The translations under genes and the position numbers were made by a program. Source: Vicia villosa (Eukaryota > Streptophyta > Magnoliopsida > Fabales > Fabaceae). Taken from it: DNA of 64,000 nucleotides. Positions 24,023-36,113 of this stretch are shown here, one piece after another. Numbering within the stretch: the stretch's first letter is position 1; the number at the start of each line of letters is the position of its first letter. The DNA lies in the NCBI RefSeq assembly GCF_029867415.1, contig NW_026705455.1, positions 558,001-622,000 on the forward strand. Reading direction: 5' to 3'. The notes below the pieces were generated by a model, which was not told the DNA's origin, made no database searches, and worked only from the letters and a program-made list of their open reading frames with translations.

Positions 24023-25841
24023 AAAAAATGTTTTTAAGTGTCTTAAAATTCTAAAAAAATTTGGAAATGATCCTATGATGGTCCTTGATCTATAATGATC
24101 TTTTGTTTGATTTTAGTTGATGTTTAGATGTTTAATTCGAATTTTGGTTCTTATTTTCTCTTTCATAAATCATTTTAAAATTTCTTTAAAATTTCATTTT
24201 TAATTGGAAACTTGATGATCCATTTGGTGAATGTTCTTAATCTGATTTCGCTTTCTCTTCGTCTCTTTTTCTCTTGACTTGTAGGTATAGGCCTTGATGA
24301 ATTCATTGTGTGGAGGTTATGGTTCTACCACTCCTCTAATGAATCATTAAGATGAAGTTCCATAATGACTAAGGGAAATTCTTATGGACTTGTGTTTTAT
24401 GATTGATTCACTCCTCTCCCTCTTCATCTCAATCTCATTCTTCTTTGACTTGTGATCTTAACTTTCTCTGGATCATTTTGTTTGTGTGTTTTACATGTGT
24501 TGCAAGTTTTAGGAGAATGATTTTCTGTATCATTTCTCTAACTTGTTCTTAAACACATAAGTTGCTATTGAATGGCCTCATATAGGTGCAACTTCTATAT
24601 AAGTTCACTTACGATTGCTTAACATAGCACTAAATTTGTTCTATATCAGAAAATGATCATTAGTGGCTCAAACTTATATTTGGAAGTCCAAGTATGGTTG
24701 ACTATTTAACTAATGGCCCAATACATATGAAACTTATTGTTAGGAGGTTTTGATTTTATCAACCCTCTAATGAGTCTTCATTAATTTTGAACTAAGTTCA
24801 TTACTCAACCATCATTGATCATTCTTTATAACAACTAACCATTAACCACTAATTTCTAACTTTTGACTTTATCTTTATACTTCTTTTATTATTTTATTCT
24901 TTACTTTACCTTATGCTTTATTTTCATCTTTAGCATTCATTTTCATATCTTGTTTATGTTATTTTCCTTTTATCCACTTGGACCTTTACTTATGCTTGCG
25001 CACTTTTATTTTGTCCTTTTGGACTTTTATGCGGATCTTAAGACATTAATAATGAACTTGAACATTAAAAGACTAAAATCTCTCTGGACTATGGTTACTA
25101 TTTTATGCTCAAGGAATCGTACCTCTAGACTTAGAATTAGGACTTTGACCTTGGAAATTTCATCTGGGACTTGTTACTCTGAGAATTTGAGACTTCTGGA
25201 TTTTTGTTATCCTGAGGCCCTATGGATTTTGTGTAACCATAAAATTGCAATTGTAAACAGTTGATCATCATCTCCAAATATCAACTTTTTAAGTTTTCAA
25301 CTTGACTTGGTTAGAAAGATTGAGGCAGTTTCAGAGCAAGACAAACATTGCTACACACTTCTAGATGTTCATACAAGCTAAATAGATCAATATTTCATCA
25401 CTGTAATTACTAAAAGACGCATTGGACATTGTTCAAATAGGTGAATTTTTCTTAATTTCAAAGTCTCCCATACAAGCATCATTTTCAGCATTGCTAGGTT
25501 CTACTATGTTTGTTGTGATGCCATAAGTTGAAGCCCTATGAAAATAGTCATTGATTCAACCTTTGTATGGTTAAATTTTAATTTGAAAATTAAGGGTTCT
25601 TGAGCTTTTCTGAAAAATTCATGAGCTATAGTTAATATTAATTGTTGATGTGGACATTTTTGAGATCCTGGAAAAATTCTAAGCAAGTTTGGTTTTGACA
25701 TTTTTGCATTTGGTTGAGAAATGGAAAAGTTCCATTGATGAGAGCTTGAGGTTGAAGACAATGGCGGTGGCACAATTTTTTTGAATTTAGGGATGAGTTT
25801 TGTAATATAATTAAATGGGTGTGTTTTAAACAATTGATGTA

Positions 25842-25920
25842 TCACTACCCCAGTGGTAAAGAGTGCGCGCTAATGACCTTTAGGTTTGGGGTTTGAATCC
25901 CCATCACCCCAGACCTTTTT
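25842..25920 (+). other. tRNA-like block in LTR D with T-run
   Basis: An A-box-like TACCCCAGTGG (25846-25856) and a near-consensus B-box GGTTTGAATCC (25890-25900) are present. The B-box sits in a perfect T-arm shape, GGGG-TTTGAAT-CCCC. The anticodon region GCGCGCTAATGAC resembles that of plant tRNA-Ile(AAU). Five T residues follow at 25916-25920. The acceptor stem is poor. It is the most tRNA-like of the four blocks. Confidence 0.62.
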
Positions 25921-27375
25921 ATTTATTTTCTTTTCATATTTAACCACTTACTTCATATTTTATTTTTTGATTGTGTCGTACTAACACCATGCATCGCATG
26001 GTTTAATGGTTTGTTGACCTTCACTAATTTGTATCACTTGTTTTATTTGCTATTTTCTCTCCATTTTAATTTCTTTTTAATTTTTTCATTATTTATTTGT
26101 GATTTTACTTTTTCCTTATCAAACCTCGATTATTTATTTCCCTTCAACATAAAAAATGATAAAAGATATTTATTTATTTACTATATTTAATTTTTACATA
26201 ATTATTTTAAATACATTCAAAAATAATTAAAAAACATGTTTTCTTTTAATTAATTTGTTTGATTTTAAATACTTGTTTAATACAAATCTTCTTGATGAAA
26301 TGTTGATATTAATACCATGATATTTAGTTTGTCCTTTATCATTTGTTATTTATGCCATGAATTAATTAAACCTTTTTCTTTTGAAATGTTTTAAACATGA
26401 TTAAATTTGAATTCCTTTTGAAACCCTAATGTCATGTCGATTTCAACTTGATATTTCTTTAGGATGTCTTGATATTTATTCATAGATTCTTAAGTGATCC
26501 TTATCATGTTTGTCCATATTTGATTGATACTGATTTACATTTTGATCACATGCTTACTTTGCTTGGTTGACTTGTATCTCTCCCACCATGATGTTCATGT
26601 ACTTTGTATAGGTTGAAGCATCTTGTTTTATTTGTGATTGTGTTGATTCCATGAGTATTATGATGTTTATCTACTTGATTGTTTGACATCCATGTTTGTT
26701 TGATTGACCACATATTCACATGTTCATTTGATTCACATACTTCGAGTACATGCCTACTTAACTTCATGATTCATCCATGTATTGTGTAGGTACATGTTTA
26801 CTATGATACCATGTTTAAACTTTGCCTTGTCTTGTTGTGTATTCTCATCATTATATACTTGAAATGTTCACACATATCCATGAGAATACCATGTTTATAT
26901 ACGCATGTTCACATGTTCATACACACCTATATGTCCATATATACTTCGTGTGATCATAATCTTGATTAAGGTATATCCATATACAAGTTAGACTTCTCTT
27001 CTTTTTAATCATGATATTTGTATACTTGCCTTGATTTACTTGTGAATATATTGACATCTTTATTTGATTAATGACTTATTTGTCTTTGAGTCATATTGAT
27101 GATTCTTCTAGGGTTTCCCCTTGACATGACCATATCCATGTGATGGATTGACTCTGTTTACACTTGATATACTTTGACTTTGATCATGATAAATATTCCA
27201 AATCTCATATATAATATTACATGAGATGCTTTACCTTGATTTTTGCTTGAGATGCATACATCTCTGATTGATTCCTCATTGATATTTCTTGTGTCTCCAA
27301 TCCAAAAGAATGAGATAATATTGACTAAAATTGTTAAGGTACTCACCTCTTTTCTTTTATTTACCTTTCCTTTGT

Positions 27376-27615
27376 ATTTTTAAAACTTAGCACCTAAACT
27401 CTTGCTTGGCATTTCTAAAGCTTAGCCATTTTTGAACCTTTCTTTGCATTTCTAAAGCTTAGCCCATTTTAAACATTCTTTATAATTTTAAAACCTAGCA
27501 TTTCAAACTCTTGCTTTGCATTTCTAAATGTTACCCCCTTTTTAAAACTTGCTATGTATTTCTAAAGCTTAGCAATTCTAAAACATGCTTTGTAATTCTA
27601 AAACTTAGCATCCAA
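27376..27615. repeat. Degenerate tandem repeats with TTCTAAAGCTTAGC
   Basis: GCATTTCTAAAGCTTAGC and variants recur about seven times at 35-50 bp spacing. It lies in the U3/R part of LTR D. Confidence 0.7.
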
Positions 27616-27785
27616 AAACATTTTTGCAACTTTGGCTCTTTCTTCCATTTAAAAAGAACTAAATATTCTCCGACTTCCCTATTGCACTTAAATAATATGT
27701 AGGCACAAGATGTCATATCTTGCTGAGCATAAATAAAAAATATCTTCTCACCTCCTCACTCTTTTCACAAACAAGTATAACAACA

Positions 27786-27825
27786 ATAGAATACTATAGA
27801 TACATATAGAATACTATAGATACAT
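27786..27825. repeat. 20-bp perfect tandem duplication
   Basis: ATAGAATACTATAGATACAT occurs twice in a row, just before the conserved U5 block GGGGTGCTAATATC of LTR D. Confidence 0.9.
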
Positions 27826-28068
27826 GGGGTGCTAATATCATCCCTTTGTATAACCAACCCTCGAACTTTGGATTTCTATTTATTTTAATAGTTTTGATTT
27901 AAAAACTTCTTTGGGTTTTACTTTGTCCTCTTCCCATTTCCTTTGGAAACAATAAACCACGGTGGCGAATTTCACTAAAATAGGAGTTAAGTCAATAAAT
28001 GGTCTAGTCTCCAATTTTTCACCACTACAGTTAGCAACAACTAGAAATCAAAATATTCCATTTTGGGG

Positions 28069-28857
28069 TGTTATAATCAATTATGCACTTGTGATAGTTG
28101 ATTACGAGCATTGAAAAGCCCATGGATTTCTTTCATATTTCAGCCAGATTTTATCTTATAAATAGAGCGATCCTTTATAATTTCTAACACACTAAAAAAT
28201 ATACTTGAGATACCTTTCTCTCACTCTCTTCTGACTCTATCATTTTCTCTCATTTTTCTTCAGTGCTTTTGAGAGTGAAATCTATATATTTGTGAGGTAG
28301 TGTCATCTTGTATAAGGGAATATTTTTAATATCTCATTGAGAGAAATTATAATTTGGTTGTGAGTTAAACCAAGTGGAAAGATATCTCTCTTGGTTGTTA
28401 ATGTAAGCCATATAAAAGCTTTGTTATTAAAATTTTCAGTTAGTTGGTGAAATTATCCATTTGTTAAAAGTTAGCTCTCATTTGGTTAGGGAGGTCTCTG
28501 TACTTAAAACTCCAAGTCTTGGTTAGGTAGTTAGTCATTGAAAAAATCATATCCTTGTAAAAGGAGGTCTGTGGGCATATCCTGTTAAAAGCTCTAAAGA
28601 TAGTGGAAACTCTCAGGGAGGGATTTTTTGGGGAGATGAGTAGGTTACTTCATTAAGACCAAACCTATATACCTTTAACTTTTTAATTTCCACCCATTTA
28701 TTTCTAATGGAACTTTGTTTTCTTATTTCTGGTGCTTTTACTCTATTTGTTTTACGAAGGCTTTTTAAACTTAGTTTTTGTAAAAGATTTTGTTTTGAAA
28801 ACGGATTTTAAATTCCACAAAAATCAACCCCCTCTTGTATTTGTAGTCTTGTGTCCA
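28069..28857 (+). mobile_element. Decayed Ty1-copia LTR
   Basis: The block starts TGTTATAATCAATTATGC and ends GTGTCCA. A degenerate initiator-tRNA-Met PBS follows at 28861-28874 (AGTAACATTAGAGC against the usual AGTGGTATCAGAGC). It has TATAAATAGAG at 28157-28167 and a typical AACCCCCTCTTGTATTTGTAG ending (split by drift). The gag remnant after it confirms the element type. Orientation is plus. Confidence 0.6.
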
Positions 28858-29262
28858 ATAAGTAACATTAGAGCCTAACGTCTACTTTTAATAAGAGTCT
28901 TTTCATGAATATATATATCCATCATTTGATAGTGATAGGGTTGACTTATGGATAGTGAGATTTGAAACTTTTATCAAAGATAAAGTCTTTAAAATGTGGA
29001 ATATTTTAAATAATGGTTTTCTTATTCCTACCTTCTCCTTTAATAATGAGGTAGTAAATAAACCTGGTTTTTATTGGACCAAAGAGGATATGTGAAATTT
29101 TAAACTTGGTTTGGAAGTTAAACATCTTTTAACAAATTCCTTAAAGTCCTAGGTATTTGATTATGTTTTTACTTTTGAGTATGCCAAAGAAGTGTGAGAC
29201 ACTCTTGAAAGGATTTCTGGAGTTTTTCCTAGGTATCAATCAAGAGAGAATGAACACACAAA
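28858..29262 (+). pseudogene. Ty1-copia gag remnant
   Basis: Translation just after the PBS gives, with stops, DLWIVRFETFIKDKVFKMW and later NNEVVNKPGFYWTKEDM and EYAKEV-DTLE. These match the N-terminal Gag region of many plant copia elements in order and spacing. It is broken by at least three in-frame stops, and no zinc knuckle or pol follows. It is an old, truncated copy. Confidence 0.6.
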
Positions 29263-30841
29263 TACAGAAAGTTGGAACATCTAATGAATGTGAACATTGT
29301 CCTCACAAATGTTGCTCAACAATTGGAAACCTTTGAGGATATATTATAAAGTTTTTTTTTGTGTGACAAATATCCATCAATTCCCAAATTTACATTCAAA
29401 ACGTTGACACTTATTGGCTTATTTCACAAACACTTGTTAGGATTTTCATGCATGCATGTAATAAAAAAGGTGAAAAGAACTAGAAAACCACGAATTAGCA
29501 CGATGAAAACAAGAAAAAGCATAACCTTGAAGAAGAAAGGCTCGCTAGGTCCATCTACAAGAGCGCTAGGCATAAAGTGGGGCTAGGTGGCAACACCAAG
29601 TTCAAGTACTTCATGGTGAAATAAGAGTTAGCATTCTAGTCGAAAGGGTGGTTTTCTAGGCGAGAAAAGGAAGCCAAGGACACGTAGAAGGCATGCAAGT
29701 GTTGCTTGTTGAAGAAGAAAGAAGGTTGGTCTGAAGTATCAGAGCAGAGTAGCCTCGTTAGGCACAAGAATAATGCACCCTCTAAGAGCCTTAGAATTTT
29801 TCCTATAAATAAAAGTTTTCAATTTAGTGCAAAGGGAGCTTTAATGGATTGGAGGAGTACAAAATTGAAGTAAGTTCACTTTGGTCTACTACAAAAGGGT
29901 AAGAAAGGAAGTTTGATGGCGAAAGCGTTGCTAAAGTGACAGGGAAAATCCCTTTTCTAAAGTCAAATTCTTTGGAAAGGTCAGTTGTTACGCTAACCAT
30001 GTGTAAGCGTAGCTAAAATTTTTATATTGTTGAGGTTAGATGTAGTCATTATATTTATGTACTAAATAGGCCATCGCGTTCAATGTAAATCTACTCATTC
30101 TGTAATATTGGTGACTCTTTAATCTTAATGCGTTTTTTAGCTTTTCAACCTAAAACATATTTTTCATGGTGTGATTTGACATCGAAAGGCACTTTTCATT
30201 CCTAGATCCAAGATAATCACGTATTGAGTACCAAGCCTGGACATAGATATAGGCTAAATAACCACACATATTATAGCAAGATCAGTATGGAGTCTTTCTT
30301 CTTTACGACTGTTGGGATTAATGCTCTGTGTTGGTTAATAGTAGTGTATATCACTTTATTGGGTAATACACTAATCTCTCGGTGTGGAGACCAAAGAAAG
30401 ATACGAATTAGGGCAATAAATGGTAGTATTATATGTTGACTAAATGAGCATATTATTGACCTATGAGTGTGCATGATAAATATGTATTGATGAAATATGC
30501 CCCTAACAAGCATTCTCACTACTAACACTGAAATCTCCAACTTTACTTTCTATTATTTATTTCTTGACATTTACTTTTCCGCATCACAACAAACACAAAA
30601 CCATTTTATTTCTTAGAATAACAAATCATTGTTACATTGTCTTTGAAACCACTGATCTATGTGAATATGTTAATATAAAACTTGCTTTTGTTGCACATGC
30701 AACAAAAATAACGTTGTTGATAGGGATTGGTGCTAAGTTTTAAAGATAAAAGTATAATTTATTATTTTAACTACATATATACTTGTGTATAACTATATAG
30801 TATGAATTTTTTTTTAATCACTAACCTATTAACTTTTAGAA

Positions 30842-30897
<56 letters not shown>

Positions 30898-31140
30898 TTT
30901 CTTAGTATATGCAAGGTAAGGTTTCTGCTGAACAACTCTTGTTCGATCTTGAAATTGAAAAAAAACTGCACACATAAAACTTTAGTGAAAATGGGAAAAG
31001 GAAACAAAGAGCCGAAAGGTTAGATCTAGAAGTGTCTTATGTCATAAAGCAAATAATAATGGTGTAAGTAAACAACAACAATGGAAACAAAAATGTTGAC
31101 ACACCATGTCAATATAGTCCTACACGACTAGCTCATTAAG
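29263..31140. other. Unassigned repeat DNA, possibly gypsy LTR and leader
   Basis: No coding region is supported. A stretch with AGAGCGCTAGGC and GGGGCTAGGTGG words (29540-29600) is followed by TATAAATAAA (29814-29823), a layout common in legume gypsy LTRs. The next recognisable item downstream is an Athila-like gag remnant. It could therefore be the LTR and leader of that element, but no LTR ends or PBS were found. A TA microsatellite lies at 30843-30893. Confidence 0.3.
30843..30893. repeat. (TA)n microsatellite, 51 bp
   Basis: Pure TA alternation. The surrounding sequence is AT-rich and unassigned. Confidence 0.98.
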
Positions 31141-31239
31141 CTAGAACTCTAAGGAATGTCTGAGAAAGTGCAATGAAAAAGATATTGTTGCAAATTTGGT
31201 ATGATAGGAGAAGGTATGATAGGAGCATCAGTGATGAGG

Positions 31240-32035
31240 AATAGGAGGTATTCCTAAGATAGTCTCCACACTCACTGATTGGCAAAGCAAAGGAGTGGTA
31301 TCTAGATCAACCCACAGAGACGATGACAATTGGAACTTTTTAGAGGAAAAATTCCTAAAAATATATTTTCCTCATAAAAAACTCATGGAAGAAAATACTA
31401 CCATTGCGGTGTTTTCCCAAGGTATAACAAAAACTTTTTATGATGCATGGGAAATGTACAAGTCCATTCTGAGAGAATGTCCAAACAACGATTTTGACTA
31501 ACTCGCGCATATGCACATTTTCATAAATGAACTAAACAACAACCTAAGTCATTAATTTTGGATAAAGTTCCTACCAATGCGCTAAAAGAAATTGTTGTTA
31601 ATGAGGATTCAACTATATTTCCTTATAGCAAAGATCCCTCGACGGGTTGTGCCTAACATGTCATAGACGTCATGTGTTGGGATGTTAAGCCCATCGGATC
31701 ACACCGGTGACGCTGGATAAATGAATAAAATAATTTCCCCTTCCCCCATTGACATTAGGGGGATTCAAACCCATGTCCTTGCTCTGATAAATTTTTTGGA
31801 TTAAGTGTCTACCACTACAATAAAAGAAATTATTGCTAGTGGGGGTGCAACTATATGTTCTTATAGCAAAGATCCCTCAATGGGTTAGGATGTTAAGCCC
31901 GTCGAATCACATTAGAGATGAATGTTCTCTAATGTCCAAAAGTGTTGAAGACGCGACTGCAATCATTGAGCATATGGCACTTAGTAATCATCAAGAACAA
32001 CACAACATGAAGCCCGCTCAAAGAAAGAATGGTAT
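31240..32035 (+). pseudogene. Ty3-gypsy (Athila-like) gag remnant, interrupted
   Basis: Translation gives WNFLEEKFLKIYFPHKKLME, then FYDAWEMYKSILRECP and INELNNNLSH, and after an interruption AIIEHMALSNHQ. This is the order of conserved blocks in the Gag domain of Athila-type gypsy elements. The frame is broken by stops and by a repeated block at 31571-31914. The remnant is cut at 32036 by the start of LTR F. It would be the Gag of an old non-chromoviral gypsy element. Confidence 0.6.
31571..31914. repeat. Repeat of 238-bp period with a B-box-like segment, inside gag
   Basis: CTTATAGCAAAGATCCCTC and GGATGTTAAGCCC recur at 31571-31705 and 31809-31914, about 1.4 units of a 238-bp period. Between them the minus strand reads GGGTTTGAATCCCC (plus 31758-31771), a near-consensus Pol III B-box. 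This suggests a tRNA-derived SINE-like element or a small tandem repeat. It interrupts the gag remnant. I did not find a matching A-box or a tail. Confidence 0.5.
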
Positions 32036-33180
32036 TGTCATACCCCAAATTTGTCCATCCCTTACTCAATTATTATGGCTTATAGTTTATGATTCATTTG
32101 CATATAATATTATCAATTCATTCAAATAGGTCAAGCATTTAACATACCATTCCTCACATTTTGCATAACACAGTCACTAGGTCAAGGTTCGGTGATTTTA
32201 GGTTCTAAATAAATCAAGTTGATGTTTTTGAAGCAGGTTATCTGGTGATTATCCAGAAATATCAATTAATTCAAAAAACTGTTGGAATTTTAAGAAAGGG
32301 CATAATGGGAATACAAGAGAACATTTCATTCACTCATGGAGAGTTACAATACATTCTGTTTGTGAATCAAGTCAAGAGGATATATTACATGGAAAGAGAA
32401 GGAAAAGTACATAATTTTGGTTCGGTTGACTTTATGGTTAACTCTTGACTTTCAGTTAACTTTTGACTATAGACTCAATTTAGACTCCTGATTATTCCTA
32501 GACCTATTCCACAATTATTTTACATGGTATTCATCATCGTTCTTGAAAAAATATGAAATTACATCATTATGCTACATGACACAATTTTCAACAAAATGCT
32601 AAAGTTTCATGGACTTCTATTTAATCACCATTGATTCCCCAACTTTATTCCTCACTTTGAATGATCATCTCCCTACAAGAAAAACTGGAATCAATTTATT
32701 CTTTATGGATCATGAGAAAAATTGTCAAAATTTAAAAAGAAAACATGAGAGAAATAACATTTTTGACTTGGAAAAAATTCGCCATAGTAAGGTTTGTTTT
32801 TGCAACATTCCCCAACTTTTGCAAGCTAAAAAAATCAGAATTTCATCACCACAAAGTGCTTATTTCAACAAAAGAAATTTCCAAAAGAAGCATTCAAAAG
32901 CTATGTTTAATTCATGATAATCCAAATCAAAAAGTGTGGAATTCAAATGCAAATTCAAGGCAAAATGCAAGTTATAATCAAGTGACTATTCACATTACAT
33001 TGAGATTTTATACTTATGTTAACTAACTCCAACTTCCTTAGAGTCCACAAACTATAACCAATTTTCTAACAAACCTCCACCATTGGTAAATCCTTAATCC
33101 AATGGTCAAAATTCCCAACCATTGATAAAGTGATTACTTTGATCATAATCTAGTGATCCATATTTCATCCCAAAAAAAAC

Positions 33181-33189
33181 TATATAAAC
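33181..33189 (+). promoter_or_regulatory. TATA-like element of LTR F
   Basis: TATATAAAC lies about 1.15 kb inside the LTR, the same distance as in LTR P. Function is inferred. Confidence 0.5.
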
Positions 33190-33990
33190 TACAATTTTTC
33201 CCAATTTTTCGAGGGACTTAACCAATCTTACAAATTTAACAATTTTCTTTTTCTCAACTATTCTTCAACTATTCATACTCATTCTCTAGTTTCAAATCTT
33301 CAACATCTTTCCACCATTTTAATCACATTCACCAAAACTCACTTTTCATCACCATTTAAGATTTCACATTGAAATTCTAAACTTGGTTGAACTTAACCCC
33401 AAACATTCAACAATCCATCTATAATCTACATCAAGATTCAACATCAAGCATTCAACAAGTTTTTATTCAATTTCCATCTATTTCAAAAATTCAAAAATCA
33501 TCACATTCATCAACATTCATCAATCCAGGATTCAAGCTCTATCAATTTTCTATCATCATCAATCTATATTCATCTTATCATCAAGCAAGAATTATTTGGA
33601 AGCTTAAAGGATTACCTCTTGAAGTTTTCCAGGTTTTTTCTCCGCTTAATTTCGTTGATAAAAACAACAACAACCGGAGCAAATCTCCGCTTCGTTGATA
33701 AGCCTTGAACCTTCATCTTCTCCATGCCATAGCCATGAATTTTCTTGTATGAATAACTTTGTGGATTACATGTGATAAAGCCTTGATTATGGTATTATTT
33801 TGAATAAGTTTGATTCATGTAAGTAGTTTATTTATCAACAAAATCCACCATTAAAGAAGCATAGAAATTGACATAGCATAGGTTTCCCTCTTAATTTAGC
33901 CATCAATTTGCATTTAGTATAACATAGAGATGCATTTTAGTATAGGAACAACTTCATTTTTAGGCGTGTAGCAAAATAACTAGTCAAAAT

Positions 33991-34106
33991 AAGCACTTTT
34001 ACACTAATAAGCACTTTCCATACAACACAAAAAATATCTTTTCTTTAAGCACTTTTACACTAATAAGCACTTTCCATACAACACAAAAAATATCTTTTCT
34101 TTAAGC
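33991..34106. repeat. 56-bp perfect tandem duplication
   Basis: The unit starting AAGCACTTTTACACTAATAA occurs twice, at 33991 and 34047, without visible differences. Such identity suggests a recent slippage event in LTR F. Confidence 0.93.
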
Positions 34107-34818
34107 TCGAGAACACATTTCATATTTTAGCATATCATTCATATTTAATTCACATTTAAGCATTGCATTATCATCAAAAAAGAAGCATATCTTTCACCAA
34201 AAACAAACAAGGCATAAGCTTAAAACTCATTTTCAAGTTTTCAACTTTCTAATCTCAGCCCCAGTCACAAAATAAATTATAGAATCTTGTTGCCCATCAA
34301 TTCTATGCAAGATACATGTTTATTTCATTGAATTTGTATAAGAGATGAGAAAGTTATGAACATTTTAAGTTCTTACCTCAAAAAGTTTCAAGAATCTCCA
34401 ATGGTGAAATCATGAGAGAGAGGAAAGGGTTTTCTTTCATTCTTTTTATTTTCTTAATTTTTTTTACACTATTTTTATTATTTTTCTTTTTACACCCTTC
34501 TTTTTATTTTGTACTCGTGTAAAACAAGCACATTACATACATATTTGTAATTCTATTTTTTTAGAATAACTTTTAATTCTTTTTTCTCTAGAAATAATTT
34601 TAGAACAGTATTAGAATATTAGTGTGTAGAAATTAGGATTTTTTTAGTTTATTTTTTGTCACTTCTATCATGATTTTTATGATTGTTGCTTGGACTTTTT
34701 TTTCTTGATTTTTCTTGATAGAAATACATAATAAATTGACATATAATTTTTTAGAAACTCTTATTACACCCCTTGGGGTTCTTAGATACCATGTGTGCTT
34801 CCAATATTGCCCTTCTAC

Positions 34819-34917
34819 TTCTGATGGTGTATCCCCGGAAGCACCTTTTTTTTTACTTAGCGTGAAAACGTTTCGTAGATGCATTTACGGAATATGTCTG
34901 TATGTATATCTACGGAA
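34819..34917. repeat. Near-palindromic 22-bp motifs, left MULE end
   Basis: Three copies lie at 34819-34840, 34871-34892 and 34896-34917. The consensus over the whole MULE is TTCCGTAG, a six-base spacer like ATGTAC, then CTACGGAA. These copies carry several changes each. Confidence 0.7.
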
Positions 34918-35012
34918 TAAACCAGAAAATAACATTTGCAACGATAAAAACAACATTTATAGATTAAAATCGGCATTACATTGATGATTTCAACAAGTTA
35001 AATATTACATTT

Positions 35013-35337
35013 CAACAACCCGATGGACGCTTGCACATCTCTAAGATTTTCTCGATCCTTCTTTGCATCATTGTTACGAACTCGAGCAGAATTTTCTCTT
35101 CGAAGTCGTAATACGTTCGCCATATCACCAAAACATCCTCTCAGTTCTTGTGCTCAAAGTTGCTGTAAACGTTGTTCCCTCCTTTGTCAACTAAAAGTGA
35201 ACGATACTCGAGCTTTACAATATTTCGTTTGTCTCTGTAAGGTAGGAAATAACCAATTTTGTCAATGATATCATCGAGCGAGGTGTAATCGTTGAGTTTG
35301 AACGTCCTCCCGGGTGTTCTGCCATCGGAGTAGGAGA
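35013..35337 (-). pseudogene. Second MULE ORF remnant (unknown function)
   Basis: On the minus strand the frame reads SYSDGRTPGRTFKLNDYTSL, then DDIIDKIGYFLPY and KLEYRSLLVD. After one in-frame TGA it continues as EDVLVIWRTYY up to CKRPSG and a stop. I recall this protein type next to FAR1/OTU transposases in legume genomes but know no function. The 5' part continues beyond a solo LTR at 37673-37740, in frame once the insertion is removed, with a further stop. It lies downstream of the transposase gene on the same strand. Confidence 0.55.
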
Positions 35338-36044
35338 TGTAACACCCCTTTTCTAACCCCAAATATATATCATACAATCAAACAGAGTAAGCATGCATAA
35401 AGGAAAAAGGGCGCCACATGTTGATTTTCGTCAAATGAAAATCCCAAAATAACATGCTTACAACATCCATAATACGCAAAGATCATATTGTAACACAAAT
35501 AAAATCTCATGTTCTCATACATTATGCATAAACGCTTCCGGAAAACAATTCGAATTGCTATTAAAGATTTCAATGAATATATCCCATACTATATTCATCT
35601 ACCAAATTCAAATAACAACAATATCTTTGTTACTTGAACATTACAATTCTAGGCTACAACGGCCTTTAAATCAACATATCCAAATGTCATCACATACATT
35701 CAACATTCAACAAAACATAAGACATAGCAATATTCAAACATGAACATAAGTCTAAGAAAACCCCCAAGTGTTACATGATCAGAGCATATGACTCTCTGCC
35801 TAATCAAAATGAAACCTCGGAGCTCTTCGGCTAAGCCACGAATCAAGCAACTACTCTTATGAACCTGCACGTTACCAACCAAGGGTAACATTCAAACAGA
35901 AGGGTGAGAATTCAAATTCTAAATAGAAAATATAATAATGGGACATGCAACACAAATAAGCATACATTTCTCATCAAATATGTATTAATCACATATATAT
36001 CATTCTCATCACATTCTTTATTTCATATCAAATGATTCATCATT

Positions 36045-36054
<10 letters not shown>

Positions 36055-36107
<53 letters not shown>
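36055..36107. repeat. (AT)n microsatellite, 53 bp
   Basis: Pure AT alternation preceded by a short (AC)n run, inside the solo LTR. Confidence 0.98.

Positions 36108-36113
<6 letters not shown>

Larger units (their letters stand above)
21075..28029 (+). mobile_element. Long Ogre/Tat-type LTR, 5' end missing (LTR D)
   Basis: The sequence enters mid-LTR at the right edge of LTR P and runs to CACCACTACA at 28029. It aligns by eye with LTR E (45489-49190): compare GACCTAATTTGGCAAGTTCTTGATCCTAT at 21182 with 46066, and the TATA regions at 22180 and 47260. Near the end it carries GGGGTGCTAATATC and GGTGGCGAAT (27961), the U5 signature seen in the other LTRs. By comparison with E, about 430 bp of its start is missing, probably left of the window. 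It contains an inverted LINE fragment (23104-24022), a tRNA-like block and degenerate repeats. No PBS follows its end. Confidence 0.7.
32036..34753 (+). mobile_element. Ogre-type LTR start, truncated or interrupted (LTR F)
   Basis: TGTCATACCCCAAATTTGTCC begins directly after the gag remnant and starts an LTR of the Ogre type. GGTTGACTTTATGGTTAACTC-type GTTGAC words follow at 32420-32470, as in the other Ogre LTRs. TATATAAAC lies at 33181-33189. No LTR end is seen before the MULE boundary at 34754. Either the MULE inserted into it or it is truncated. Continuation right of the MULE (44368 on) could not be shown. Confidence 0.6.

Noticed and set aside
24863..25264. 133-codon plus-strand frame rich in Phe, Tyr and Leu
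   Set aside because: T-rich LTR DNA; LTR E at the homologous place has no such frame.
33387..33698. 103-codon plus-strand frame rich in Ser, Gln and Ile
   Set aside because: It follows the TATA-like site of LTR F in leader-type CA/T-rich DNA; no domain.
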